A DNA stretch of 64,000 bases, taken from NCBI RefSeq assembly GCF_000189635.1, contig NW_002476431.1:124001-188000 (forward strand), in the 5' to 3' direction. The notes beneath the pieces are model-generated. The model searched no databases. It worked only from the letters and a program-made list of their open reading frames with translations, and was not told where the DNA came from. Origin of the DNA: Tetrahymena thermophila SB210. Its lineage: Eukaryota; Ciliophora; Oligohymenophorea; Hymenostomatida; Tetrahymenidae. Position numbers and translations under genes: made by a program. Shown here in pieces: positions 24,210 to 36,700 of this stretch. Every line of letters begins with the position of its first letter. The first letter of the stretch is position 1.

Positions 24210-25983
24210 CTGTCATCTTATTTAACTACTTTTTCTTTTTGCTATTTACTAATGTTCTTATTAACTTTTTAAACTGTGCTTTATTACTAAGACTACTCTA
24301 TTTCCATATCTATTTCATCATCGCTGCTATCTTCGTCGCTATCTGTTGTATCACTTTCGTCATTTATTTTATAATGTCTTTATCCAGAGGTTGAAATACA
24401 ATATTTCTTATCTTCTTTCTAGAAAAGTTTTACTGTATTCACACAATCCTCATGAATTTTTTAGTTCACTAATGTTTCTTTTGTATTAATATTGACAAAA
24501 CTGATATCTCCATTCTAATTAAATAAATATTTTATTCATAATTATTTCATTTATTATTAAAAAAATTTCTTTTATAAATATTACCATGTGGCCATATGCT
24601 AATGTATTATCTAAAATATCAAATTATATTCTTTGATTAGTTGTGCATTTTCTCTGATAATAATGCACAAAAGTATCTTGCTTTCTCAAATCCTTATTTT
24701 TACAAAAATATATTTAATTTTATAAAACTTTTAATTTAATATTACCCATTAGTAAATTAAGTCATCCTTTCTTGCACCACTGTATAAGTAATTACTATCT
24801 AAAGGATCGAATTTCAAGCATGTAATACCACCTAAATGAAGCTAAAAAATAAATTAATATTTATTATATCATATAAAAATAGCAAGTTACACCAAATTAG
24901 TTTATTATTTTTTTCTATTTATAATCTAAAATTTCAATTTTTTTATCAAACTTTCCAAATGCAACAATATCTTAATACTTTGAATAGTCAGCAGAATTTT
25001 ATTTAGGTATATCAAAACAAGATAAGATATCGCTTTTAACGAATTTCTCATAAGAATCTTTGATTTAAAATTTATTCAAATCATAGTTAATTATAAACTA
25101 CTTTCCAACACCAAACAATTGCTTTTTCTATTTTAAAAAAACTTAGCTTTATTTTTCATTAAAAACTATTTACATTATCATCATATTTAAACTGAAGAGG
25201 TGTTTAATAAATTTCAGTATTTTTCTTTTAGGAGCTTAAATAGCCTACGTTTTTTAATGAATTTTTAGGAATGAGTGACTCCTCTTCTGCATTTTATGTA
25301 TTATTTTGTAATTTGTATATGCTTATCTTTATTAGATATGAAATAGTTTTATTTATTTTAATATTTTTAATTTACAAAATAAATTAAAAAGTTTTATTTT
25401 ACAGGTTAGTTTTTGATAGAAACAACAACCAAATCCTAATCTGACTTATTTTTAAGCATAATTGAATCATATAAAGGCTAAGGAAATTTTTTTGATATAA
25501 TCTCCTCAATTTGTGATTAACTTTCATTGAAATTAAATATTTTTAAAAACATTTACTCAGTCAAACCATAAAAATATTTTCCATTATCATAAACATCTAT
25601 GTTTTTCAAAAAGTCTTACTAAACTTTAGCTTATTTCTATTAATATTAAATTTTATAAGGTTAATTTTATAGAAAAACTTTTCAATAATTGTAGAAATTG
25701 TTAAAGATTTTTGATTTAAAATATGATTATCTATAATAATTGACATAAATTACAATATTTTTTTCAAACTTTGCATCAATTTGATATGAGGCTATTTCTT
25801 TAACATGTTGTACTTAACTTTATATTTCATTTGTCCGTATTGGGTTATCTATTTTACAAAATTAATTTTACTAAGAATTAAATCTAATTTAATGATTATT
25901 GAAAAGAACAGGTCTAAATAAAGATATTTACCCAATTCCTACAATATGTTGTTTTAGTTATCCTATTATTCAATAGTACTCAT
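24182..25983 (-). CDS. WD40 protein of the WRAP53/TCAB1 (WDR79) family
   Basis: ATG at 25983 begins a gene of about ten short exons ending at TGA 24182-24184. Early exons give NFLKNIDVYDNGKYFYGL and a linker; then DIVAFGKFDKKIEILDY (a WD blade); LHLGGITCLKFDPLDSNYL followed by YSGARKDDLIYQW; CTTNQRIQFDILDNTLAYGH; and NGDISFVNINTKE with HEDCVNTVKLF and STSGQRHY. The SGARKD, (T)NQRI.FD and H.DCVN...SGQR motifs in this order are hallmarks of WRAP53/TCAB1, which binds small Cajal-body RNAs and telomerase RNA in animals. The tail is Ser/Asp/Gln-rich and acidic. The eight C-terminal residues are encoded inside the duplicated block. Early N-terminal exon borders are approximate. Confidence 0.8.
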
Positions 25984-26304
25984 TTATTAAAAATAAAACG
26001 GTATTTTGTGTATATCTTTAAAATATTAAATAAATTTTTTCAATAATATATTTTTGAACTATTTATTATTTCTTTCTTTTGTAAGTCTGCCAAATTTTTG
26101 ATATCTACTTAATTTTATTTAAATATAGTCTAGATTAAACCTTTTTTGTTAGAAATTAATTTTTTCTATTGATGTATTCAATATTAAGTATCTTCATTAA
26201 TTTTGTGTTAAAATCTATGAGCTTTGCCAAACTTTTATAATTCTATTTATAAACATAAATTAGAAAAAAATCAATCTATTAATATAAACTAGATTAAATT
26301 AAAA
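25984..26304. other. Short divergent promoter region
   Basis: 321 bp between the divergent WRAP53-like and PP1-inhibitor genes; it must contain both promoters. AT-rich with no recognisable element. Confidence 0.5.
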
Positions 26305-26848
26305 ATGAGCAGCAACATATATACTTTAACCTAAACTGTATAGTAACCTGCTTAAACAGTTATTTTTTTGAAGGATCAAGACCCTATAGAAGAAGAATAA
26401 AAGATATAGGAAACAGATAAAAAGAAAAAAAAGCCCACTAGGAAAATTTAATGGCAAGAAGATACAATCGATAATGAACATTTAGGTCGTTTGAAATCTA
26501 ATGGTAATGATTTTAATAACTAATTTTAAGTTTATTGCTTTGCATGGATTTTTAATTAAAAAATACTTGTAAATAATTATTTTTACTATTAATTACTGAA
26601 TAGTTTGTTGCATTTATCATAAACCTAAAGATGCTGAAAATCCTAGCAGTGGAACTTGTACAAGTGATGATGATGGTAATGCACTTGATAGAGATAGAAT
26701 AACTAAAAAAAGACACAAAAAGAAATGCTCTAAATTTGAATAATAAAAAGAAGAAGGAGATATAAATCAAGGAAGTGGTGGCTGCGGTCATCACCATCAC
26801 CATCATCACAATCATAGCAATGGAAATGATTAAAACCATCAGCATTGA
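26305..26848 (+). CDS. YPI1: Protein phosphatase 1 inhibitor-3 (PPP1R11/Ypi1)
   Basis: Two exons (26305-26503, 26604-26848) joined by a 100-nt intron give 147 aa. The core RKIQWQEDTIDNEHLGRLKS followed by VCCIYHKP is the conserved inhibitor-3 motif that docks on and inhibits the PP1 catalytic subunit; KIQW fits the PP1-binding RVxF/KVxW position. After an acidic Ser/Asp stretch and a basic block (KKRHKKKCSKFE) the C-terminus has a Cys-Gly followed by seven His (CGHHHHHHHNHSNGND), extending the short CGH motif known in this family. The protein is expected to be intrinsically disordered and to act in the nucleus and cytoplasm as a PP1 regulator. TGA is at 26846. Confidence 0.9.
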
Positions 26849-27263
26849 AAATTGAAAATTTGATAAATTATAACAAATTAAAAATCAAAATTTTCGAAAA
26901 AAAGAAAAAATAATAATTCAATATTCAAATTTAATAAACAACATGTTACTTACTTACTAATTTATTTTTAAATAATTATGAAATTTTATATAAAAAATAA
27001 TTTTAATTGTAAAAATTTATTTATTTTTAAGATAGTTTGTAAAAAGTCTTGCTTAATGAATAATTAAATAGCTAGTAATTAATTAACATAAATATACAAT
27101 AAAACGTTGAATAGCATTAAAAATGACTGAATTTATGAATATTAACTGGTTTTAAGAGAAAAGAATTATTTTAAATAACTTTTATCTATTTAAATAATAA
27201 ACATTATTTGCATTTTAAAATATTTGCTCTATCATCAAATCAACTAAAAAAAACAAACCCAAC
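26849..27263. other. Convergent intergenic region
   Basis: 415 bp of AT-rich spacer between two convergent stops; serial TGAAAATTGAAAATTTGA just after the YPI1 stop. No gene seen. Confidence 0.5.
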
Positions 27264-29075
27264 TCACATAACAGGCTTTGACTTAATTGTTTATGTATAG
27301 AATCTAACTTTATAATCTTTTTCTGAAGTAATACGATATTGCTTCTTCAATTTTTCGAATTCCTAAATTAATTTTATTAAAAATAATTGTTTTTTAGCTT
27401 TAACAGAATAAAATTATTAAATTACTTCTTTTGGTATACTGTGCTTTACTAAAAATTCTTCTTCACTGATTTTCAAATCAACATCTAAATCTATATTTTT
27501 TGAGAATTAGATAGCAGCTTCGCATCTTTTATGTTAAAAATAATATTAGCCTTTTTTAATTTAAATTATTTATTGTTGTTTACCTAGGTCTAATTACAGA
27601 ACCATAGTGAAGAGAGTAGTAACCAACAATATCTTTAGGCTTTCCAAAATTAACAGCTCTTTAATTTAAATATTTATGCTTCAAGTCTAAACTACCGATT
27701 GAACTATAATAATTTTATTAAATATTTAAACACTATTTAAAAAGTTAAATTCAATTACTGAGTGAAGAGATCAGTGTGTTAAACCCAAAGAGTTTTTAAA
27801 TTATTGTTCAAAACTCTAAAGTTTTTTAGCATTTTAATCTATATTTAATTTTAAAATAATTTAAGATATAATAAATATATCCTTAATAAAATAATTATAT
27901 ACTTTTAAGGGAATTATTGAAATAGGACAGATAGTAATAAGTTCAGGATTTTCGATGAATGTTTTTATGGTCTAGTTATAATTATATTATCAATTAAATT
28001 TATTTTGAATTGCTATCAATTTTTCTTACTTATTGTTATGTTAAATTTAGTACTTCAGGAATGTGGAAACTGTGCTCAAGATGAACAGGCTTTTCAATCA
28101 AACACTCGGGATTTTAAGAAATCTTATAAAGTTATCATAGGTAATAAATTATTAATATGATTAATCGAAGCTAATTAATTTACTAAGGTGAAAAGAGTAT
28201 CAGATTTAAAACCTTTAGTGAGTAGTAATTTCAAATCATCATGAAGATATTCTTAGTTAAAGTCAACAATATAAGGATGCATTTAAATAATTTTGTTGCA
28301 TTATTCCTCTGAGAAACCAGCCCAGACAGTGAAGACTCTCTTAACTTTGTTAATTTTAGTTTCTGCATTGCTAGTAAAGATTTAAGGATATAAGACAATA
28401 AGATCGAGAGCTTATTTCTAATAATTAAAAAATAAATAAATAAATAAAACATATTAATTTGTTTATCTAAATTTATATTTCAGTATAACTAAAAATTCAA
28501 AGCTAGCTATTAAATTAACAAATATATTTGTTTGATTTTTTTTATTATTTTGCTTATCTAAACAAAATAAATACTCATATTTGTAAGCTTTTACATAAAA
28601 GCTAAATTTATTTAATTAAAACATGCTTTTTTACATCATCAAGATTAAGAACTGATTTAATAACGTTAAATCTTCTCTTGATTTCTTCCTAAGTTGATGA
28701 AAGAAGAGTATGATTTTTCTAGACGATTCTACGAATCAAATTATTATCAATATTGAATTCCTACTTCAAAAATGAAGTGAGTTATATGATATCTTGTTAT
28801 AAACGGTTGTTGCTGCCGTTGTTTAAACATAAGCCAGTAATTTTTGACTTGAAAATAAATCCTAAATCCTTTTTGGAGAAACCTAATGATCTATAATATT
28901 CTAAAGCAGGCTTCATATCTTTTTCAAAATCTATACTATCTCCTAAACCTTTTTAAGCTCTATGAGGCTGATAGTCATTTACATATTTTCTTAAGCCTTT
29001 GAATGCATCAGTTGTTAATGCTGTTTTATTAGCAGCCTAAGTGAAAGCGTATTTGCAAATTATTCTATGTAGCAT
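27264..29075 (-). CDS. mTERF-domain protein, probably mitochondrial
   Basis: ATG at 29075 starts MLHRIICKYAFTQAANKTAL, a basic, acid-free start typical of a mitochondrial presequence. Repeated helical units of the mTERF type follow: ALEYYRSLGFSKKDLGFIF, FNIDNNLIRRIVQKN, RFNVIKSVLNLDDVKKH, then DLIVLYPQIFTSNAETKI, VFTVWAGFSEEQCNKIIQM and HDDLKLLLTKGFKSDTLF. mTERFs are alpha-solenoids that bind mitochondrial DNA or rRNA and affect transcription or ribosome assembly. The last exons carry NPECLIEKPVHLEHSFHIPE, NFGKPKDIVGYYSLHYGSVI and a Lys/Glu-rich end at TGA 27264. At least five short introns; a few borders are approximate. The subfamily is not assigned. Confidence 0.75.
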
Positions 29076-29988
29076 TTTAAAAACTAAGTTGTTTATTACT
29101 ATCTTTTTTCTTTTTCTAAATTTCTTAATAAATTTCTTGCTATCAGCTAGCTTTATCAATAAATAGAATTGCAAATATTATTAGTCAAATTATATTGTTT
29201 AGACTACTATTTTTTCCCTTCTATTCAAAAATATTTAATTTTTTAATTATGGTTAAAATACATTAATATCTTCTTTAAAGATATTATCTAACTCTTGCTT
29301 TTTAATATAAAGTAAATCAATCTACTTTTAGTTTTAAAAACATATGCTTCCTCTTTTAATAAAAATTTATTTTATAGAATATCTCTGCTTTAATTTTAAC
29401 AACTCTCAAATCTCTATCACCAAATAATCATTTTATTTTAAGCAGCAATATATTATTTTACTTATTTAAAAATAATTTTTAATAGTTTAAAAAAATTTAC
29501 TATTAATAAATCGAATATTTAAAATGATCAAATGATTATTTTTGAATAAATAAATATATACATTTTATCAAATAAACTTTAAAACTAATATTTATTTATT
29601 TTTATTAAATCGATGCTGCAGAGACTTTACTTTTCATATTTTCACAATGATTTTATTTAAATTAAGATTTTCATACAAATAATAAAAAGAAGAAAAATAA
29701 ATACTTTATCTAGGTTTGAAAAATTTAAATTAAGCAAAAACATTTTGAGCTTTTAGGTTAACTTTTAAATTTTTATCTAAAAATAAATTTTGATTTTGAA
29801 TAAAAACACATTATTTATAAAAATGAAACGATAATCTTTGATTGTTTTTCTAGAAATATTTTACAGTTAATTCTAATTATAAAAGGTTTTTAATATTATC
29901 AGATGTAAAATTAAACTATTGCTGCTTATACTGTAAATCTTACCAAATATTATACTGCAGTAATTATTAATAATAAACTTTAAACATT
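29076..29988. other. Intergenic region
   Basis: 913 bp of AT-rich spacer upstream of the mTERF gene. A moderately pyrimidine-rich patch at 29,280-29,440 shows no sustained frame. Nothing supported. Confidence 0.5.
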
Positions 29989-30789
29989 TCACATAAACAT
30001 TCCTGAGTTGTATAAAATTTCATTGAGTTTTTGAATAAGAGGTCTTGCATCTTGAGCTACTATTTCTTAGCTTAATTAAGGATAAAGACTGCGAACAACC
30101 TCAAATGCTTAAATATCTTTGAAAACATATTGTTATTCTACTGGAGTTAAGAGTAAAACTTCTCCTCTAATTCCTGATAACTCTAAATGAGTCACAATAT
30201 CACCTGTAATATCATAAAATCTGTTACCTACAGGTATTTATTCAATATGTGGGAACAAAGAGCTGCTTTAAGAGTTCGAAGTAGTAAATTTTGACAGGGC
30301 AGGATTTTTTAGTTATGTAGCTTTTTTAGTTGAGATAATATACTCCTAGTTAATTGTATCTAAGATAACAACACTTTCCAAATGAGAGCCATCAACATAC
30401 TAAAAGAAGAATTCACTAAATTTGAATTCAAATTCTTCAATTGAATAATTAAATATTACAACAAGTAAGTCAGGATTTGAAGTAGAGATGTAGAAATTAG
30501 CTAAATATAACTGTTTTTTTTTAGAGAAATTCAAATCTGCTACCTTTTGAAAATCTTTGTTTTTGTTTACTTTAGTTTGAAGGAATATTTAAGGGTGGCC
30601 ATTATTTGCAAAAATAATTTTCTTCACTTAGAATTTACCACCAAGCAGCTTTTATTTGTAATCGGCAGCTATTGTTAAGTTAAATTCAAATACATTAGGC
30701 TTTTCTTCAACAAAATCATAGTCGTTTTCACCTATTTCTATTTTTTATCCTTCAATTTTTAATTGGTTTATTGCTGTCTCTATCTCCAT
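29989..30789 (-). CDS. Possible proteasome assembly chaperone 1 (PSMG1/PAC1-like), 266 aa
   Basis: A single 267-codon exon from ATG at 30789 to TGA at 29989. It begins MEIETAINQLKIEGQKIEI and alternates beta strands and helices: NVFEFNLTIAADYKQKLLGG, NPDLLVVIFNYSIEEFEFKF, ESVVILDTINQEYIIS, then a Ser-rich loop, GIRGEVLLLTPVEQQYVF, FEVVRSLYPQL and a final helix LIQKLNEILYNSG. The order of strands, the Ser-rich loop after an ILDT-type strand and the C-terminal helix resemble PSMG1, which pairs with PSMG2 to scaffold the 20S alpha ring. This is a fold-level impression without a diagnostic motif, so an unrelated chaperone-like fold is possible. A good splice donor at 30941 suggests a 5'-UTR intron. 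Confidence 0.5.
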
Positions 30790-31579
30790 TTATTTTCTAA
30801 TTACTTTGAATATCTATTACTGATGACTTATTTTCAATTTTTTGATACTTAGTGAATTTTATTTACCAATAAATTATTAAATTATTCTTAAATTAATTTC
30901 AAATAAATAAAGAAACAAATATCTTTTTAATCGTTTCTTACCTGAATCGGAAGACTTGATATCCTTTCTGATCTAATTATAATAATAATAATAGAATTAC
31001 TATAAATTAATAGTAATAATTGCATTAATTAATAAACATATATAATTAAAATTGAACTTAATTCAACTACATATTTTTATGTTTAGATTTTTATAATTCT
31101 CAACAAAAATATAAATTTTTAACATTTTTTTTGACAAATTGCTGTAATTTTAAAAATAAAATTAATGTTTGCATTTTTTTTAAATGAATTTAATATTAAA
31201 TTTATGTTGATTAAAAAATAATAAAGATGCTTAAAGATAGATTTTTTAGATTTATTTTATACTCGATTTATTATTGAAATTAAATAAAATAAGAAATATT
31301 TAATATTTTTGATCATGAAATCCAACCTTTATTTTATTTAGGCGCGAATAACTATAAAAAAATAAATAAAAGCTAAAGGATATATATAGATAGTATTATC
31401 AACAATTTAGATGATATGTTTATAATTCTAATAATAATTAGAAACTTTTTAATTAAAACATTTGATTTATTATTTTATATTAATTAATTTTTTGCTTTTA
31501 AAGTTAGAATTGCAAGCAAGACACAAAAAATATCAACGAATTGAATTGAATATGGTAAAAATAAATCTATGAGAATAAT
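30790..31579. other. Divergent intergenic region, 5'-UTR intron candidate and GGCGCGAA motif
   Basis: 790 bp between divergent genes. On the minus strand a consensus donor (CAG|GTAAGA, at 30941) and an acceptor at 30797 just before the ATG could define a 145-nt leader intron. On the plus side GGCGCGAAT (31341-31349) is the most GC-rich word in the spacer. Confidence 0.4.
31341..31349 (+). promoter_or_regulatory. GGCGCGAAT, E2F-like site
   Basis: TTTAGGCGCGAAT closely matches the E2F/DP core GGCGCGAA and lies about 230 bp upstream of the RING gene start at 31580. It is striking in this AT-rich setting; function is inferred from the motif only. Confidence 0.3.
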
Positions 31580-33394
31580 ATGAAAAATGTTTTACAAAAA
31601 ATTAGAAATTCTTTGAAAGAATCAGACGCAAACTGCAGTCTTAGATTAATTTAAGTTAGAGGTAATTTAAGTCTTTAGTTTAGATTGAAGAATAATTATT
31701 GTAATGTTAATAATTTAATTAGAAATTAATCTAATGGTTCAAGTCACTCTAAGGCAAACCATATGAAGAAGATAAATAAAAAAAATAGAGTAGATAGTTA
31801 AGAATTAAAGAAGCTGTTTCTGTTAAAAGTTAGAGAAAGGAGCTGCTAAATTTAAGGAAAGGAAATAGAAGAATACGAAACAAAAGTGTAATTATGTAAA
31901 AATAATTGAAAAATTATTTTACCTCTCATTTATAAAATTATTTGTTTGTTTAGTAAATTAAACTCCTGATATTAAGCCACCTAATTAGGATTAAGATCTT
32001 AAATGCAAAATTTGTAATTATTACTTTATATATCCAATTGTGCTAAGATGCAGTCATGCATTTTGCGAAAGGTGCTTAGACGAATATTCTACTAGGCAAT
32101 AGGTAAAAATTTAATAATTTGCATACAAAGTATTTTTAATCTTTGATTCAAAAAAATCAGTTTTGTATAGAATGTGAAGAACCATTGAGCCACTCTAAAT
32201 ACATTAAATCTGAAAGTTTACAATCAATTGTAGAAAGGTAAAATATTCAAATATATTTTCTTTCATAATTCTAAGCATCTAATAGACATTTACTAGCTCT
32301 TGGAACGAAATAACATTCAACATATTAAAATACCAAAAAAATGAGAGATGAACTAAGAAATAAAAGATAGTAATTTTTTTAAGTAGTTTAAATTTATTAA
32401 AATAATAAAATTTTTAAAATTAAAAGCATAAAAGAATTTTCAGTCAACCAAAATATAGATATCAGAGACAAATACTTTGATTGGTATGAAGGAATAATTA
32501 TGAACATTATTTCTAGCGACGATAAAAAATATTTGGTTATTTAACATAAAGTAAGATAGCCATTTTCAATGTTATAAAAGCCATTAATTGATTTTTTTAA
32601 AAGAATTCTTAAAGTAAAGTGGAAATTATAAATAGCTTGAGTCCTAATATTGCTCCTCATGGCTTTTTTACTAAAAGAAAAGGTAATTCTAATTAAGATA
32701 TCTTTATAATTTGTAAAAATTAACTTTTCAATTAGATCTTAAAACAAGAGATGAGAAAAAGTTAGATATTGTTAAAAGTTTAGTCAATTAATATGAAGAA
32801 ATTAGAAGCCAAAGAAGATAATCATAATAAGAATAGTAACAGTAGTAGTAATAGTAGTAACAGCAAGAATCATAGAATGATTAAATAGAAAATCAAGAAA
32901 ATTTTCATGACATTATCTTGAGACATTTGACATCTGTTTAGAGTTTACCCTATATGATTTCTTTAATGAACGGAGCTATGAGAAGATCTGAATCTTAGTA
33001 AAGAATAATGAATACAATATAAATAACAGTTAATAATAATGGTTAGTAATAAGATGGGCATTCTGAAGAACCATAAGTACAGATATAGTTGTAGTAGTAG
33101 TAACTTGATATTTAACAACAAGGAAACTCAAACTAACCTCCCTAGATTATAAATATTCCTTAAGCACAAAACCAATAATAAAATAATCCACAAGAAGAAA
33201 ATATTGAAAATTCATCGAATAATAATTAAAATGGAAACAATGAAGAATAGACTGAAATAGTAATAGAAGAATATGAAGCTGAAAATGAAGATGATGATGA
33301 AGAATATCTTGATGAAGATTAGGATATACTCTCTAATTCTTAATATTCTTATCAAAATTTAGATGCTATACAATATGTTTAAGAATGGCAATGA
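31580..33394 (+). CDS. RING-finger E3 ubiquitin ligase with Gln-rich acidic tail
   Basis: ATG at 31580 starts a basic N-terminal exon (MKNVLQKIRNSLKESDANCS). After an intron comes a C3HC4-type RING: LKCKICNYYFIYPIVLRCSH, AFCERCLDEY, and, after a further intron, FCIECEEPLSHSKYI. This supplies C-x2-C, C-x-H-x2-C-x2-C and C-x2-C ligands. A later exon has DKYFDWYEGIIMNIISSDDK, a Tudor/SH3-like strand pattern, then a coiled region. A polyglutamine run near 32,830-32,880 is written almost entirely with TAG, TAA and CAG. The tail is Asn/Gln-rich and very acidic (EAENEDDDEEYLDEDQD) and ends YVQEWQ before TGA at 33392. RING proteins transfer ubiquitin from E2 to substrate; the substrate is unknown. 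Confidence 0.8.
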
Positions 33395-33793
33395 AAATGA
33401 TTTTATATGAAATTAAATTTTTATGTTTTGTAGTTTACCAAATATATATAATTTATTAAGACTCATAAATATAAGATTATATTTAAGAATGGTATAAAAT
33501 TTATTCTTTCTTTTATTCATAGAATATTTTATTTAAGGTAATATTTAAAAATGTAAGTTTATTGATTATTTTCTCATTTTGAAACTAAAAAATAAAAATA
33601 ATGTTTATTTGTTACTTGGCATTCAAAGTTAATTTTTTTTATTTTAAAAATATATTTTGAATTATTACTTCATTTATAAAAATACAAATAGTTAATTTAA
33701 AGTTCGTTATCATCTAAATTTTTTAAATAAATTATAGACTCTATAAAATATATAAAGTTCTACTTTGTTTTGTTTTTTTATTAAACCATAAAA
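33395..33793. other. Intergenic region
   Basis: 399 bp of AT-rich spacer between tandem plus-strand genes; presumed 3'-UTR and promoter. Nothing else seen. Confidence 0.5.
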
Positions 33794-36700
33794 ATGTTCT
33801 AAGATTTTTCAAAATATTAAAAATTACAAGAATAAGCAAAAGTTGCTTCCCTTCAGAATAAGTTAATTAGTCCTAGGTTTAATTTAAATCAATAATTATT
33901 GAAAATCACAAGCTCTAATTCAAAGAAAAGAGTAAAAACAGTTCACAGCGAATTATAAAAGAGTAATATTGATTACAAAAACGATTATTTGATCCTTATC
34001 TTATCTTTTATTTTTTAAAGGTAGAGATAAAGATGAGACTTTCAATGCTTCATTTTAGAGATACAAAGTACTTGAATAAAAAAAGGATCACTAAGCCTCG
34101 TTTGATTCCAAAATACCTTCACCAAAAATGAAATAATTTATTGATATTAAATTCAATACAAATGGATTTAACATGTCAAAAAGTTCTACTCCAAACATGT
34201 TTATCAAAAGCATATTTAACAATTCGTACGAAAATTGTGAATCACAAAAAGGAGAGGATAGTTTTATAAATTCGTTTTACCAATCTGGATAAAAATTGAA
34301 TGACGAACAACTTAAAAAGATACAATTTTTATCAAAATAAAATATGGTATGAAAAAGCAAATGTATTAATTTTAATTTTTTTTTAATTGAATAAGGAACT
34401 TTATAAATAAAACCTAGAATTAAAGAACTAACTGTTAAACGAAAAAAGAAAATCTAATAAAGAAGTACTTCAAATATTAGTTTTCTCAATTCTAAATAAA
34501 TATATTTTTAAATGAAAATAGGAATCAAAGAAATAAGAAAATTAATTGGTGGATGTAATTAATTAGTTTTATCATGGAAGTGATTGATTGCTTTTAATAA
34601 TTAATTCTATTTTAAAATTAAAAAGAAATTTAATAGTTACATAAAATAGCTAGAATAAATAATCAAGTTAGCTTAAATTTAAGGTTCTTTTTCTTAGAAC
34701 GACACAAGCAAATTTTGTGAAACTTTAGAAAGTTTATCTGAAATGTTTTAGAATCATTGTCAGTCTGAAATCATAGTAAATTTATTTCCTAAATGCTCAT
34801 TTTTAAAAAATTATTTTTTATTAAAAATAAAATAAAATTTATATTTTTTAATGAAGTTATTTTATAAAAAATTCTAAGCTTGATAATGATTATCCAAAAT
34901 ATTATTTAACAATTATTAATAAATATTAAAGCTGAATATATTTAAGAAAGATCTTACTCAAAAGTAGAGGCAGAATAATATAATTGCTTAATAATAAACT
35001 AAAATAAGTTAATCCTATGAATAATTAGAGGAAGATTATTAAAAGCTAAAATAAACTCTTTATGGAGAAACATAAAGAAGAAAAAAAATAGAAAATGAAA
35101 TGAAAATATTAAAAGAATAGAATGATATTTTAAATGAAAAATCAAGCAAATTAGAAAAAAAAGTAGAAATTCTTTCTTTGAAAAATTTATCACAATCAAA
35201 AGATTAAGTTTTAAGACTGCAAGCAGATATCGTCAAAGAAAATGAACAGTTACAAAATAGCTTGTAAGAAACAAAAATAGAACTTGCTCGTTTTAAAGAT
35301 ATGAATCAAAAGTTGCTTTAAAAAATAGATATACTTTACAAAAAGATAGAGTTTATTAAAATGAATAAAACAGGCTAGTAATCCAAATTTGTTAGAAAAG
35401 AGACGCTGCTTAATAGTGAAGAAAAAATTTCCAGAGTTTTATAAGAAAATAAAATCCCAGAATCATCAAGCTTTAGATATACTACCAGTGGAAATCCAAA
35501 ATTTACAAGTTAATTAAAATTAAACTATGAATCAAATTATTAAACAATTTCTTATAAATTAGGTATTCTTAATGAAATCATCTATAGCTAACCTGAATTC
35601 GTCTAGTTTATTCAAGATTTGGATGAATTTAAGAAAGATATATTCATAAATCTTGGGAAATAATTCCTGACAGACATGAAATTTGTTAATTAAATTAACA
35701 GTATTCTTAGCAAATGGGTTCAGATTAATCAAGGTATTGAAATACAAGAGTTTCAACTTTCTATTTCACAGGAATTCAAAGAAATTTTTATGGCTGAAAA
35801 TGTTCATATGTGGCTTTACAATTAAGTATGACAATTTATTAGTTAACAATGTATAACTTGCATTATTATTTAAAGAATTTAGATGAGTTTATGACTTTAA
35901 ATTACAACAAAGAAGAAATCAGACTAATAGCTAGAGATCAAAATTCTGTGTTCAATTAATGCATATAATAAAAGAAAAACATTATAAGTATTTTATTTTT
36001 CAATTTAAATAATTAATAAATAAATATTTATTTTTTTTAAAGAGATGAGTAAAAAAGACTGTGAAAGAAAGGAATAAAATAACACTTTATTTTTAGGAGA
36101 GATTTTCACTAAAGATCCTGAAAAGATGATAAAATATTCCACTAACTAAGTAATCTTATGCCCTTTAATTATTGGTTAAAACGAAGTTTTTGGAGTTTTA
36201 GAAATTAGTAATATCTACTCAGATAATTTTGATATAGATTTATAAATCTGTGCTATTATCTTTTCTTAATTGATTCAATCTAAAATGATATCGCTGGGAA
36301 AATACATGATTAAAAACAACTATTATAGGTAAAAAAATATTTGAATAACATTTAATTAAAATTTTTTCATTGACCATAAAATTAAAAGATTCAAAGATTT
36401 TTACAGTGATTTATACAAATAACTTCTAAAATGCAGAGATGAGTATTCTTTTCAGACATTTTTATCAAGTTATGTAACAGAAAGACTAAGCATTGACAAA
36501 TTCAAAATATTTTTTATTTCACAGTCAAACCCTTAATAATTCTATGGATTTGATAGCTTTGGAAACAAATAAGTATTCTAATTGCAAAACACAACTTTAT
36601 AAGAAATAGTAGAAAATAAAAAGTGCAAAATTATCTTTAACCCTTATAATCACTAATATTTCAATAATCAAATAGATTTAGAGACATAATTCCCAGTACT

